This document shows positions 7,595-16,859 of a stretch of 64,000 nucleotides of DNA, piece after piece; the first letter of the stretch is position 1, and each line of letters opens with the position of its first letter. The notes beneath the pieces are model-generated. The model made no database searches. It worked only from the letters and a program-made list of their open reading frames with translations, and was not told where the DNA came from. Source of the DNA: Solobacterium sp. (GTDB taxonomy: Bacteria; Bacillota_I; Bacilli_A; Erysipelotrichales; Erysipelotrichaceae); NCBI GenBank assembly GCA_017510405.1, contig JAFWNG010000008.1, forward strand, positions 1 through 64,000. Reading direction: 5' to 3'. A program made the position numbers and the translations under genes.

Positions 7595-10207
7595 TCATCT
7601 GCTGAAGTGGGAAGGATCCACATACATGACATCGCGGTCCAGCGGTGTGCATGTATACTGGTGCAGGTGTCCCATACCCTGAAGATCGATCTGCATCGTG
7701 CCGTCGCCGTTGCCCCAGTGGGCGATCCAGCGTCCGTAGGAAGACACTTCGCTGCCGATCAGATCCATCGAGCCGAACCACCACCAGCTGTACGACGCGT
7801 AGATGCCTGCGTAGTAGCCGGCATTGCGGATCTTTTTGCAGAAGGTATCACAGATCCCGGTGACCAGTTCCTTGTGGAAGAACGCACCGTTGGTCTGTCT
7901 CTTTTTCCATGCGTCCGCATCTTCCATGTCGAACCAGATACCCAGTTTCAGATTGTTCAGCGCGCCGACATTCTTTTTGATCTCCGCGATCCGCTGCAGA
8001 ACAAAGTCCGCTTCTTCCGCAGCCGACGCCTCGGACAGCGCGTAGCTGTAACAGTACAGTCCGTACGGTATGCCGTACTGTTCGCACTGGCGGATATACT
8101 CCTCGCAGCGTTCATCCGCAGTATCCGACCAGGAGATCCGCAGGATCAGGAAGCTTCCCTCAAACTGTTTCAGGTCGATGTCTCCGTTCCACTGACTGAG
8201 GTCATAGCCTTCCATATACAGTTTCGTCATTTTGGTGATCTCACCGGTCTCACTGTCGATATGGAAGTAATAGCCGTACATCTTGCAGTCATTCTTCACC
8301 ATGACTCCGTCGGAATCGTACAGGACCTGAATGGTTCTTCCGCTTCCGTCCGGTGCCGGTATGGTAACGACACCGCTGATCGACGAGCCGAGATTCGATG
8401 CATATGTCCCGGCTTTAATGCCGAGTTCTCTGCATACATCTTTGAATTCGGAAGAGTCGATGAACATCCGGATCACATCGCCGGTTCCGAGACCTTCCTC
8501 CATGCTTGTCAGCCAGCTCTGGATCTGTGCTTCCGTTCCGGCATGTCCGAGCAGGCCGATGAACAGGCTTTCCACAAATCCCCGATTTCCCGGGAATTTG
8601 TTTTTATATTCCGGACTTCCAAGGATGATCTTCAGAACATCCGCGGCAGTACCGTCTGTCAGAAGTGATTTTGTACGGTTCTCAATACCGCCCGCGTCGC
8701 CGCTGCGGCCAAGGAATGTTTTATACAGACCGTTGACGAAGGAAGTCACATTGTAGTTTTTATCTGCGTATCTGTCCGATACATAGCTTCCCGGTTCCAC
8801 TTTCATTGCCGAGCACCTCCTCCGGAACTCCGCCGAGCCGATGAGTCCCTGCAGCACGATCCGGAAAGTCTGTCCGTTTTTCATCCGGGACGCCCACGAA
8901 GCAGTCTCTGCATCTGACGCAGTTCTTCCGAGCAGAAGCTCATACATCGCTTTTACACAGGCTTCCGGCGACTTCGCCAGGGCAGCGAGCGCATCGCCGT
9001 CTTTCCATTCCGTGATCACATCCGCCGCTGTTGTGCTTTTCTTCAGCAGCGCAGATACCTTTGTTTCCAGTTCATCCGCGTCACAGTCGGCGCCGGCCAT
9101 CTTCCGGTGCGCGTTCATGATCATCTTTGTGAGATCACGGTTCACGTCCACCGCCCGGTCGCTGTAGAATTTTCCGGCACTTAAGCCGATGGCAGCGCAT
9201 TTTCTGCTGAATTCCGCCGAATTCAGGAATCCCTGCAGCAGGATCTTATACGACTGTCCGTCTTCCATGAAGGCAGCCCAGTCCGCGATCTCTTTCGCCG
9301 ATCCTTCCCGGCTCAGAGCGGTACGGTACAGGATCGCCGCATAGGTCTTCGGATCCGGGAAACGCGACATGAACTCTTTGCTTTCAATGAATCCGCGTAC
9401 AGCCGTCGCTCCGGGCAGGCCGCCGACAAGCGCCCGGATCCAGTTTTCCAGTCCCGGCGCATCGCATCCTCTTTCCAGGATCGTCAGATACAGGTTTGCG
9501 ACAAACTTCGACACATCCGGATACCGGTCTGCCATCAGATTCGATACATATCTGCCCGGCTGGATCCCGATGGCGCTGCAGCGTCTTCCGAATTCCTGCG
9601 AGCCGATAAATCCCTGCATGATCACTCCGTACGAAATGCCTGAATTCAGCCGGTTCGTCCACGACGTGATCTCTTTCTCCGCGCCGTTGCGTCCCAGTAT
9701 GGACTGGTACATCATGGTCACAAATGTCCGGTTGTCCGGGAAATGCGTCTGGAACTCCTTGCTCATGACAAAGCTGACGATGACGTCCGCCGCAGTCATG
9801 CCGCGGGACAGAGCATTCGTCCACGTCCGCATTCCTTCCGTGTCTTCATCGCGTTTCAGAATAACGTTGTAGAGACTGCGCACAAAGACGCCGGCGGAAT
9901 CCCCGGTCACCGCATTCAGCGGATCCACGTATTCCTCCGCTGCCGGTTCGCCGCTTTCCTCCGCAGGTTCTTCTGCGTCTTCCCCGGTCTCTCCGGCGTT
10001 TTCCTCCGGAATCGTTTCTTCCGGTTCTTCGGCAGTCTCTCCGTTTTCTTCCGGGATTTCTTCTTCTGTTATTTCTTCTTCCGGGAGTTCCTCATTGTTT
10101 TCCTGCATTTCTTCTGTTTCCGCCGGCGTTTCCGCTGTTTCGGCATGTACCGGCGTCAGTGATGTCAGCACCGCCAGAGCGGTAAGCAATGCAATCCGCT
10201 TTTTCAT
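7595..10207 (-). CDS. Secreted DUF4214-repeat muramidase with C-terminal GH25 domain
   Basis: 870 residues. A signal peptide (about 1-24, ending VHA) leads into a Glu/Pro/Thr-rich acidic linker to about residue 110. Four paired DUF4214 modules follow, each recognised by an LGR, a W and an EF...C motif. The last 210 residues are a GH25 lysozyme-type domain: YDLSQWNGDID opens it and the catalytic DxE is in WFDMEDAD. GH25 enzymes cut the MurNAc-GlcNAc bond of peptidoglycan. The ATG at 10207 follows AGGAG; an upstream GTG overlaps that site and is rejected. No LPxTG signal is present, so surface retention would have to rely on the repeats. A paralogue with the same chassis and a different enzyme is at 59107-61584. 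Confidence 0.9.
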   Translation of the reverse strand: MKKRIALLTALAVLTSLTPVHAETAETPAETEEMQENNEELPEEEITEEEIPEENGETAEEPEETIPEENAGETGEDAEEPAEESGEPAAEEYVDPLNAVTGDSAGVFVRSLYNVILKRDEDTEGMRTWTNALSRGMTAADVIVSFVMSKEFQTHFPDNRTFVTMMYQSILGRNGAEKEITSWTNRLNSGISYGVIMQGFIGSQEFGRRCSAIGIQPGRYVSNLMADRYPDVSKFVANLYLTILERGCDAPGLENWIRALVGGLPGATAVRGFIESKEFMSRFPDPKTYAAILYRTALSREGSAKEIADWAAFMEDGQSYKILLQGFLNSAEFSRKCAAIGLSAGKFYSDRAVDVNRDLTKMIMNAHRKMAGADCDADELETKVSALLKKSTTAADVITEWKDGDALAALAKSPEACVKAMYELLLGRTASDAETASWASRMKNGQTFRIVLQGLIGSAEFRRRCSAMKVEPGSYVSDRYADKNYNVTSFVNGLYKTFLGRSGDAGGIENRTKSLLTDGTAADVLKIILGSPEYKNKFPGNRGFVESLFIGLLGHAGTEAQIQSWLTSMEEGLGTGDVIRMFIDSSEFKDVCRELGIKAGTYASNLGSSISGVVTIPAPDGSGRTIQVLYDSDGVMVKNDCKMYGYYFHIDSETGEITKMTKLYMEGYDLSQWNGDIDLKQFEGSFLILRISWSDTADERCEEYIRQCEQYGIPYGLYCYSYALSEASAAEEADFVLQRIAEIKKNVGALNNLKLGIWFDMEDADAWKKRQTNGAFFHKELVTGICDTFCKKIRNAGYYAGIYASYSWWWFGSMDLIGSEVSSYGRWIAHWGNGDGTMQIDLQGMGHLHQYTCTPLDRDVMYVDPSHFSR

Positions 10208-10250
10208 GAGCACTCCTTTCTGTTTTCTGTGTTATCTGGCAATTGTATCC

Positions 10251-11468
10251 TCACGGAAGCGGGAAGTGTCCGGTCATTTCAATGACTTCTTCCCGGATGC
10301 GTGCCTTGACTTCTTCATTGTCGCGGTTCTTCAGTGCTTCCGCGATCCATTCACCGACCATGCGGAACTCTTCTTCTTTGAATCCGCGTGTTGTCATTGC
10401 GGCAGTGCCGAGACGGATGCCGGATGTGATATTCGGTTTCTGCGTATCAAACGGGATCGCATTCTTGTTTGCCGTAATATTGACTTCGTCCAGTGTGACT
10501 TCCGCTTCTCTGCCGGTGATGCCCATGGACATCGTATCGACCAGGATCAGATGGTTGTCGGTACCGCCGGAAACAAGACGGAAGCCGTTGTCCTGCAGTG
10601 TCTTCGCGAGCACCTGGCAGTTGGCCATCAGCTGACGGATATATTCTTTATATGCCGGTGTGCTTGCTTCATAGAAGCAGGCTGCCTTTGCCGCAACGAT
10701 GTGGCAGAGCGGACCGCCCTGCATGCCCGGGAAGATTGCCTTGTCCACTGCCTTGGCATACTGTTCCCTGCACAGGATCATGCCGCCGCGCGGACCGCGC
10801 AGTGTCTTGTGCGTCGTTGTTGTGACAAAGTCTGCGTACGGCACCGGGTTCATATGGTAACCGGCTGCGACCAGTCCGGCAATATGCGCCATGTCGACCA
10901 TGAGATATGCACCGACAGTGTCGGCGATCTCACGGAACTTCCGGAAATCCAGTTCGCGTGCATATGCGCTTGCGCCGCATACGATCATCTTCGGTTTGAT
11001 CTCTTTTGCATATTCCATCACTGCGTCATAATCGATGCACTCTGTATCTTTATCCACGCCGTAGGAGTAGAAGTCATACAGTTTGCCGGAGAAAGATACC
11101 TTCGCTCCGTGCGTAAGATGCCCGCCGGCAGCCAGATCCATGCCGAGGACTCTGTCGCCCGGCTGCAGTACTGCCATATAAACACCCATGTTTGCCTGTG
11201 AGCCGGAGTGCGGCTGTACATTCGCATGATCCGCGCCGAACAGCTTGCATGCGCGGGTTCTTGCCAGTTCTTCTATTTCATCCACATTCACGCAGCCGCC
11301 GTAATAACGCCGTCCCGGATATCCTTCCGCGTACTTGTTTGTCAGGATCGAGCCTGCTGCTTCGCGTACTTCTGCCGAGCAGAAGTTCTCGGATGCGATC
11401 AGTTCGATGTTGTGCGTCTGACGCATGTGTTCTTTTTCAATCAGTGATTCCAGAATTTTGTCTTCCAT
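10251..11468 (-). CDS. glyA: Serine hydroxymethyltransferase
   Basis: PLP enzyme converting serine and tetrahydrofolate to glycine and 5,10-methylene-THF. The 405-residue length is typical. The PLP lysine lies in [13 protein letters not shown] near residue 226, and AGGHLTHG and [10 protein letters not shown] are conserved substrate-site segments. The start is three bases after the tsaC stop codon, so the two genes are co-transcribed, an arrangement common in Bacillota. No terminator was seen between it and the DUF4214-GH25 gene. Confidence 0.97.
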   Translation of the reverse strand: MEDKILESLIEKEHMRQTHNIELIASENFCSAEVREAAGSILTNKYAEGYPGRRYYGGCVNVDEIEELARTRACKLFGADHANVQPHSGSQANMGVYMAVLQPGDRVLGMDLAAGGHLTHGAKVSFSGKLYDFYSYGVDKDTECIDYDAVMEYAKEIKPKMIVCGASAYARELDFRKFREIADTVGAYLMVDMAHIAGLVAAGYHMNPVPYADFVTTTTHKTLRGPRGGMILCREQYAKAVDKAIFPGMQGGPLCHIVAAKAACFYEASTPAYKEYIRQLMANCQVLAKTLQDNGFRLVSGGTDNHLILVDTMSMGITGREAEVTLDEVNITANKNAIPFDTQKPNITSGIRLGTAAMTTRGFKEEEFRMVGEWIAEALKNRDNEEVKARIREEVIEMTGHFPLP

Positions 11469-11472
11469 ATCT

Positions 11473-12078
11473 CTACTTCTCCTTCTGTATCTGAGCGATC
11501 TGTTCCTGACTTACAGGTCCTTCCCGCAGTATTCGTATCGTATCTCCGCTGCAGTCGATGATCGTACTTGCCTTCGCAAATGACGGTCTTCCTTCCACGA
11601 CCGCATCCAGATCCGGGCATGCTGTCATGATCTCCTGCAGATCGCGGCACACCGGTTCTCCCGAACGGTTCGCGCTGGTCATAAAGACCGGACATCCTGT
11701 CGCGCGAATGATCCGGTACAGGGCATCGGACGAAGCCATGCGCACTGCCACCGTATCCATACCGCCGTTGACATATGCCGGCACATGTTCTTTTTTCTTC
11801 AGAACAAGCGTTACCGGACCGGGCATGAACGCGTCGATCAGCTTTCCTGCTTCTTCACTGACATACGCGATCGATTCGATCTGTTCGCGGTCGCAGCACA
11901 TCAGCGGGAACGCCTTGTCTTTCGGGCGGTGCTTCACATTGCGCAGATTCTCCTGCGCCTGCCGGGAATCCATGCGTGCACATACGCCGAATACCGTGTC
12001 GGTCGCGATCGCGATCACACCGTCATTCCGCAGTATCTGTGCAGCTGTATCAATATCCGTTTCCTGAAGCACTTTCAT
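11473..12078 (-). CDS. tsaC: Threonylcarbamoyl-AMP synthase (Sua5/YciO/YrdC family)
   Basis: Makes threonylcarbamoyl-AMP from threonine, bicarbonate and ATP, the first step to t6A37 in ANN-reading tRNAs. 201 residues from the ATG at 12078, preceded by an AAGGTGG site. YrdC-domain landmarks are present: [22 protein letters not shown] and TSANRSGEP. It matches the short TsaC form without the extra Sua5 C-terminal domain. The frame stays open for about 150 more codons upstream, but that part lies antisense to ltaE and lacks a ribosome site. It is first in an operon with glyA. Confidence 0.93.
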   Translation of the reverse strand: MKVLQETDIDTAAQILRNDGVIAIATDTVFGVCARMDSRQAQENLRNVKHRPKDKAFPLMCCDREQIESIAYVSEEAGKLIDAFMPGPVTLVLKKKEHVPAYVNGGMDTVAVRMASSDALYRIIRATGCPVFMTSANRSGEPVCRDLQEIMTACPDLDAVVEGRPSFAKASTIIDCSGDTIRILREGPVSQEQIAQIQKEK

Positions 12079-12129
12079 ACGTCCACCTTCCCTGTCTATG
12101 ATATTATACACAACGAGGTGATGATTACC

Positions 12130-13158
12130 ATGATACGTTTTGACAGTGATTATATCGAAGGCTGCATTCCGGAGATCCTGGAGGCGCTTGCAAAAACAAA
12201 CAGTGAACAGACCGTCGGCTACGGGGAGGATCCGCATTGTGAACATGCCCGTGAGCTGATCCGCAAAGCGATCGGAAAAGAAGACGCCGACGTCCATTTC
12301 CTTGTCGGCGGCACGCAGGCCAACACGACCGTGATCGCCTCTGTGCTGCGTCCCCATCAGGGAGCGCTCTGTGCCGAGACAGGACATATCGCATGTCACG
12401 AGACCGGCGCGCTGGAAGCTGCCGGACATAAGTGCCTTACGCTTCCCACCGAAGACGGCACGATCACGGCGGAGCAGGTCGAAGCTGCGATCCAGGCACA
12501 CTACAGCGATGAATCGTTCGAGCACATCGTACAGCCCGGACTCGTATACATCTCCTATCCGACGGAAAGCGGCACGCTGTATTCCCGAACACAGCTGAAG
12601 GCTCTCTATGAGACATGTCAGAAATATGACATTCCGCTGTTTATCGACGGCGCCCGTCTCGGCTACGGCCTCTGTTCCCGATACAGTGACCTGACCATGC
12701 AGGATATTGCGTCATTCAGCGATATTTTCTACATCGGCGGCACAAAGGTAGGCGCCCTGTTCGGTGAAGCTGTTGTCATAACCAATCCGAAATATAAAAA
12801 AGACTTCCGCTACCACATCAAGCAGAGAGGCGGAATGCTGGCGAAAGGCCGCATGCTCGGCATCCAGTTCGAAGAACTCTTTACCGATGACCGCTATATG
12901 AAGATCTCCCGCCACGCCATCGCAATGGCGGAAAAGCTGACCGACGGGCTGCGCGCGAAAGGCGTTGAATTCCGCTATGAAGCAGTCACCAACCAGATCT
13001 TCCCTGTTCTTTCCAACGCTAAGATTCAAGAACTGCGTGATGCCGGTTTCTCTTTCCACACGTGGGGAGCTGTCGACGAAGACCGTACAGCGGTACGCTT
13101 CGTGACCAGTTTCATGACGCCGGAAGAGAACATCGAAGCGCTTCTCGCCCGGTTCTGA
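12130..13158 (+). CDS. ltaE: L-threonine aldolase-type PLP enzyme
   Basis: 342 residues, beta-eliminating lyase/threonine aldolase family, cleaving threonine or allo-threonine to glycine and acetaldehyde. The PLP lysine is in YIGGTKVGALFGE, and FIDGARLGYGL supplies the PLP-binding Asp region. The opening MIRFDSDYIEG is typical. The ATG at 12130 is chosen over the one at 12121 because GAGGTGAT lies seven bases before it. It faces away from tsaC-glyA, so two glycine-producing enzymes (GlyA and this one) sit on opposite sides of one short divergent promoter region. Confidence 0.9.
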   Translation: MIRFDSDYIEGCIPEILEALAKTNSEQTVGYGEDPHCEHARELIRKAIGKEDADVHFLVGGTQANTTVIASVLRPHQGALCAETGHIACHETGALEAAGHKCLTLPTEDGTITAEQVEAAIQAHYSDESFEHIVQPGLVYISYPTESGTLYSRTQLKALYETCQKYDIPLFIDGARLGYGLCSRYSDLTMQDIASFSDIFYIGGTKVGALFGEAVVITNPKYKKDFRYHIKQRGGMLAKGRMLGIQFEELFTDDRYMKISRHAIAMAEKLTDGLRAKGVEFRYEAVTNQIFPVLSNAKIQELRDAGFSFHTWGAVDEDRTAVRFVTSFMTPEENIEALLARF

Positions 13159-13178
13159 TCAATCAGTCATATTTGCAG

Positions 13179-13215
13179 AATATCCTCCGGATGGATCTCC
13201 GGAGGATATTTTTCT
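13179..13215. terminator. Terminator between convergent ltaE and lipase genes
   Basis: ATATCCTCCGG and CCGGAGGATAT form an eleven-base stem followed by TTTTT on the plus strand. It may act in both directions. Confidence 0.8.
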
Positions 13216-13230
13216 GCATGTTTTCGCCTT

Positions 13231-15894
13231 TTATGATTCCGCAGCAGTCTCCGCCGGGTCATCCGGCTGCGCAGCCGCTTCCGCACCGTCATCCGATGCA
13301 TAGGAAGGCTCTGCCGGAACAAGACGCGGCATGATCACTCTGGTATTGTAGCTGGCCAGTGTGGCAACAGCAGCGTAATAGACGCCGAGCGACAGCATAT
13401 GGCTCAGGAATGTCGTACCGTTGATAATGTTATTCATCAGCAGGATACCGGATATGAACAGCAGCAGCGATCCTGTGAAGATCCGCCGGTCCTGGTTAAA
13501 CGAAGAGGTCACCATCGCAAGCGCAGCCCAGAGATACAGGATCCCAACAATACGCAAGACTCCGAACTCTCCCTCTATGACCGTCATGCTGCCGATGCCG
13601 GCAACACACAAAACGATCCAGTTCACGATCTGGCGTTTTTCCGGTTTTTCTTCTTTCACATATGCCCACGTCAGAAGTATATACGCGGCGATATGCAGCA
13701 GGGATCCGTACAGACTCAGCGTCATGGTCAGATCCGCCAGCATGAGAGCCAGCAGACCGAGAATGACGAATCCGCCAAGTTTTGTCCGCCGCTTCAGCCA
13801 GCCGAAGAAGGACATGAGCACCGACAGCAGACCGATCGCAGACTTGAAGATCAGCAGTACTTTTCCGGAATCCGGGAACAGTTCGGCGTAGAACTGCATG
13901 ATTACAAACAGCAGCATGATCGAGAACGCGCAGATAAACGGCAGCGCCCGGTATTTCGTTCCCGCCGGGATCCAGCCAAGACGCACTCTTCGCTTAAACC
14001 GCAGTTTTCCGATGGAATACGCAATCCAGAGGAACAGCAGAGAAATAAATCCCATCACGCCGGCTATGAAATACAGCACGGTCCTGCGCCAGTTCGTCAC
14101 GAAGTATTTCGGCCGTGACAGCTGGGTAATAAATGTTGTTTTTGTGGTGATCGGAGTCGAATCCAATCCTTCCATGGCTTTTGCGGAAGTAGATGTTATA
14201 TGCGTGTTTCCGTCTGCCGTAAAGGTGATGTTTATATCCTGCGGCTCCTCGATCGGAATATAATACAGCGTTGCCGCATCCGGACTCTGTCTGCCCGCCG
14301 AATAATCGGTTTCCATAAACGACATCATGGTGTCCTTATCTGTCCTGTCGACACGCAGACTGTACTCCGCATCGCGGGGGAAAAAGATCCGTATATCCGA
14401 TTCTGTATAATCCATATACACGTTTCCTTCCGGTGCAACACGTTCTTTTTTCGGAAGTATTTCGACCATCTGGTCCTCTACATCCAGATACTCGAATGCT
14501 TTGATCTTCTCCAGTTCGATCCCGTCCCGCATCAGCGTCAGATCGGCAGGAGTATCTACAAACAGAATGGTGTATTTTGTAGCGTTCTGATACAGCAGGT
14601 CTCCCGAATCCGCCGAGAAGATCCAGGATACATACAGTTCCGGCGTATGCGCCTGCAGCATGTTCGCACCAATGGACGCCGAACGGTTCCAGCGGCGGAA
14701 TATGCTTCCGGAGTCAACGAAGTCACGGGCAATGAGCGTCAGATAGTTCAGCAGCATATCTGCGTCTTCCTGTGTCGTTTCATTGATAAAGATCGAATCG
14801 TTCGCAATCTCCAGAAGACGGGATAGGATATTGACCGGATTGCGGTCTTCCCAGATATGAATAAGCTGATACTGCAGGGCAGCCGTATACAGCGCCGAAG
14901 ACGGACACAGCGTCAGCAGATAGGAAAGAATGTCACGGATCATCCAGTCGGTCTCTTCGTTATACCAGTAGTCGATCCCGGTGATTTCTTTGTATACGGC
15001 ATCGGCGCGGGCACGCTTTATTTTGAAGTCAGAGTCGGTCTCGAGTGCCGGCAGGAACAGTGTCGTACCATACCGCTCATAGCCCCAGTCCGCATAAGGC
15101 ACCATGGGCACCGGATCCTGTTTTCCGACGATATTGTAGATATTCCGGTAACGGTCATAGTCCTCATCAATAACTGTGCGCGGCGTCGCATAGGTATAGG
15201 CAAAGACGGTCTCCTGGGAGAAGGTGTCGGAATCGGTCAGGCGGGCTGCCGTGATATTGGAGATTGCGGCGGCGCGGCTGAATCCGGAGATCCACACTTT
15301 CATCGGACCGGTAAGATGATTTGCCGCAATATAACCGAAGATACGGTCATAGATCAGACGGGAAGAGCGGTCAAATCCGTCATGCATTTTGCCGTTTCCA
15401 ATGCTGAAATTGGATTCCCATTCATCCACATATCCCTGTCCGCAGACACCGACTGCAATCAGTTCAAATGACTCATCCCCGTCTGTGATCTTCTGATGCC
15501 CCATGACGGTGGATACTGTGTACATGTTGGGATCCTTATCATAGTCATCACTGCGGAGATCACGGAAATGCGCTTCGGTCAGGAAGTTTGTAAGGTTCAT
15601 ATCCGTACTTGTAAAACCCTGTTCAACCGATGAATTCGGCCGGAATGCCGACGTAGCCAGTCCCAGTGACAGTTTGGCAAGATCATGCGAATAGATCCGC
15701 GCGTCCTGACAGAACCACTGCGGATTGAACGGCACTTCCATCGTATGATTCTTTTTCGTCGTCAGAGTATAGAAACGTGAATGGATCATGATCGTCTGAT
15801 CATCATCCTCCTCTGCCTGAACAGGAACCATACACAGTATCAGTGTCAGTACACACAGTAAAACTGCCAGAAATTGTTTCCACGTTTTTCTCAT
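13231..15894 (-). CDS. Secreted lipase-like hydrolase fused to a YhhN-like membrane domain
   Basis: 887 residues. The signal peptide is about 1-27. The next 350 residues resemble class 3 lipases: the nucleophile elbow is KVWISGFSRAAA with Ser near 208, and YNIVGKQDPVPMVPY carries a candidate acid Asp. A beta-rich linker follows to about 620, then eight to nine membrane helices to about 865 and an acidic tail. The helices follow the spacing of YhhN/TMEM86 lysoplasmalogenases (ALMLADLTMT, HIAAYILLTWAY, FISGILLMNN), but the second acidic SD site reads SG here. The hydrolase assignment is moderately sure; the YhhN relation is inference. AGGAAG precedes the ATG. Confidence 0.7.
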   Translation of the reverse strand: MRKTWKQFLAVLLCVLTLILCMVPVQAEEDDDQTIMIHSRFYTLTTKKNHTMEVPFNPQWFCQDARIYSHDLAKLSLGLATSAFRPNSSVEQGFTSTDMNLTNFLTEAHFRDLRSDDYDKDPNMYTVSTVMGHQKITDGDESFELIAVGVCGQGYVDEWESNFSIGNGKMHDGFDRSSRLIYDRIFGYIAANHLTGPMKVWISGFSRAAAISNITAARLTDSDTFSQETVFAYTYATPRTVIDEDYDRYRNIYNIVGKQDPVPMVPYADWGYERYGTTLFLPALETDSDFKIKRARADAVYKEITGIDYWYNEETDWMIRDILSYLLTLCPSSALYTAALQYQLIHIWEDRNPVNILSRLLEIANDSIFINETTQEDADMLLNYLTLIARDFVDSGSIFRRWNRSASIGANMLQAHTPELYVSWIFSADSGDLLYQNATKYTILFVDTPADLTLMRDGIELEKIKAFEYLDVEDQMVEILPKKERVAPEGNVYMDYTESDIRIFFPRDAEYSLRVDRTDKDTMMSFMETDYSAGRQSPDAATLYYIPIEEPQDINITFTADGNTHITSTSAKAMEGLDSTPITTKTTFITQLSRPKYFVTNWRRTVLYFIAGVMGFISLLFLWIAYSIGKLRFKRRVRLGWIPAGTKYRALPFICAFSIMLLFVIMQFYAELFPDSGKVLLIFKSAIGLLSVLMSFFGWLKRRTKLGGFVILGLLALMLADLTMTLSLYGSLLHIAAYILLTWAYVKEEKPEKRQIVNWIVLCVAGIGSMTVIEGEFGVLRIVGILYLWAALAMVTSSFNQDRRIFTGSLLLFISGILLMNNIINGTTFLSHMLSLGVYYAAVATLASYNTRVIMPRLVPAEPSYASDDGAEAAAQPDDPAETAAES

Positions 15895-16007
15895 ATTGTT
15901 TTCTTCCTATACGCTTTATTGTACCATTCTCTGTCCGTTTGATTGATGCAGTTTTTTGTTCATTCCGGCTGTTTTCGCATATAATTAGCGGATACAGGAG
16001 GAACACT

Positions 16008-16730
16008 ATGGGCGGTCTTGGCACTCTGATCAATACAGCCGGCATTATCCTCGGCGGATTGGCCGGCGGAATGACGCGGAAACTGTTCGGTGAAACACAG
16101 CAGGAATCCCTGACGAAAGCCTGCGGGATCTCTGTCATGTTTCTGGCAATTGCCGGTGCCATGGAGGGAATGCTCGCAATCGAAAGAAATACGATCGTCA
16201 GCGGAAAAGCCATGTTTATTGTCCTGTGCATAGCCCTCGGCACAGTGATCGGCGAACTGCTCGATATCGAAGCAGCTTTTGAACGCTTCGGCGAATGGCT
16301 GAAAAAGAAGTCCGGAAACAGCGGTGACGCGAAGTTTACCGACGCCTTCGTCACAGCGTCCCTGACGGTATGCATCGGCGCGATGGCGATCGTCGGTTCG
16401 ATCCAGGACGGCATCCTGCACGATCCTTCCACGCTTTCCGTCAAAGCCGTGCTAGACTTCATCATTATTGCCGTCATGACGTCTTCCCTGGGCAAAGGCG
16501 CTGTGTTCTCCGCCATTCCGGTCTTTCTCTTTCAGGGCAGCATTACCCTGTTTGCACAGATCCTGTCGCCGCTCATGACCGCTGAAGCCATTGCGAACCT
16601 CTCACTCGTCGGATCGATCCTGATCTTCTGCGTCGGCGTCAATCTCGTCTTCGGCAAAACGATCCGCACGGCAAACTTCCTGCCGGCTGTCCTGCTGGCA
16701 GTGATCGCCGCCTATCTTCCGTTTTTCTGA
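16008..16730 (+). CDS. DUF554 family membrane protein
   Basis: 240 residues from the ATG at 16008, directly after AGGAGGAA. About seven hydrophobic helices are visible. The family opening GGLGTLINTAGIILGGLAGG and the repeated glycine-rich segments TVCIGAMAIVGSIQDG and SILIFCVGVNLVFGK identify DUF554 (YdfK/YqgA-like). The biochemical role is unknown; transport is often suggested. It is a single gene with its own terminator, divergent from the lipase gene. Confidence 0.9.
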   Translation: MGGLGTLINTAGIILGGLAGGMTRKLFGETQQESLTKACGISVMFLAIAGAMEGMLAIERNTIVSGKAMFIVLCIALGTVIGELLDIEAAFERFGEWLKKKSGNSGDAKFTDAFVTASLTVCIGAMAIVGSIQDGILHDPSTLSVKAVLDFIIIAVMTSSLGKGAVFSAIPVFLFQGSITLFAQILSPLMTAEAIANLSLVGSILIFCVGVNLVFGKTIRTANFLPAVLLAVIAAYLPFF

Positions 16731-16734
16731 TCTC

Positions 16735-16758
16735 AGATCCCGTACAGGATCTATTTTT
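16735..16758 (+). terminator. Rho-independent terminator after the DUF554 gene
   Basis: AGATCC and GGATCT pair around a short loop and are followed by ATTTTT. Confidence 0.7.
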
Positions 16759-16824
16759 GCGGGAAAACGAAAGATCGCGGAACAGATTCCCGGGCGTACG
16801 CGCTCTCCGGTACGGAAGCGCAGA

Positions 16825-16850
16825 ATAAAAGACCGGTACTGTGACCGGTC
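16825..16850 (-). terminator. Rho-independent terminator after the OYE gene
   Basis: On the minus strand GACCGGT and ACCGGTC flank a six-base loop and are followed by TTTTATT, ten bases past the stop codon. Confidence 0.8.
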
Positions 16851-16859
16851 CGGCTGGTT

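Noticed and set aside
12079-12525. N-terminal extension of the threonylcarbamoyl-AMP synthase frame to 350 codons
   Set aside because: The extension runs antisense through ltaE. The YrdC domain and a good ribosome site begin at 12078.
15843-16007. Upstream extension of the DUF554 frame
   Set aside because: It overlaps the start of the divergent lipase gene; AGGAGGAA sits directly before the ATG at 16008.
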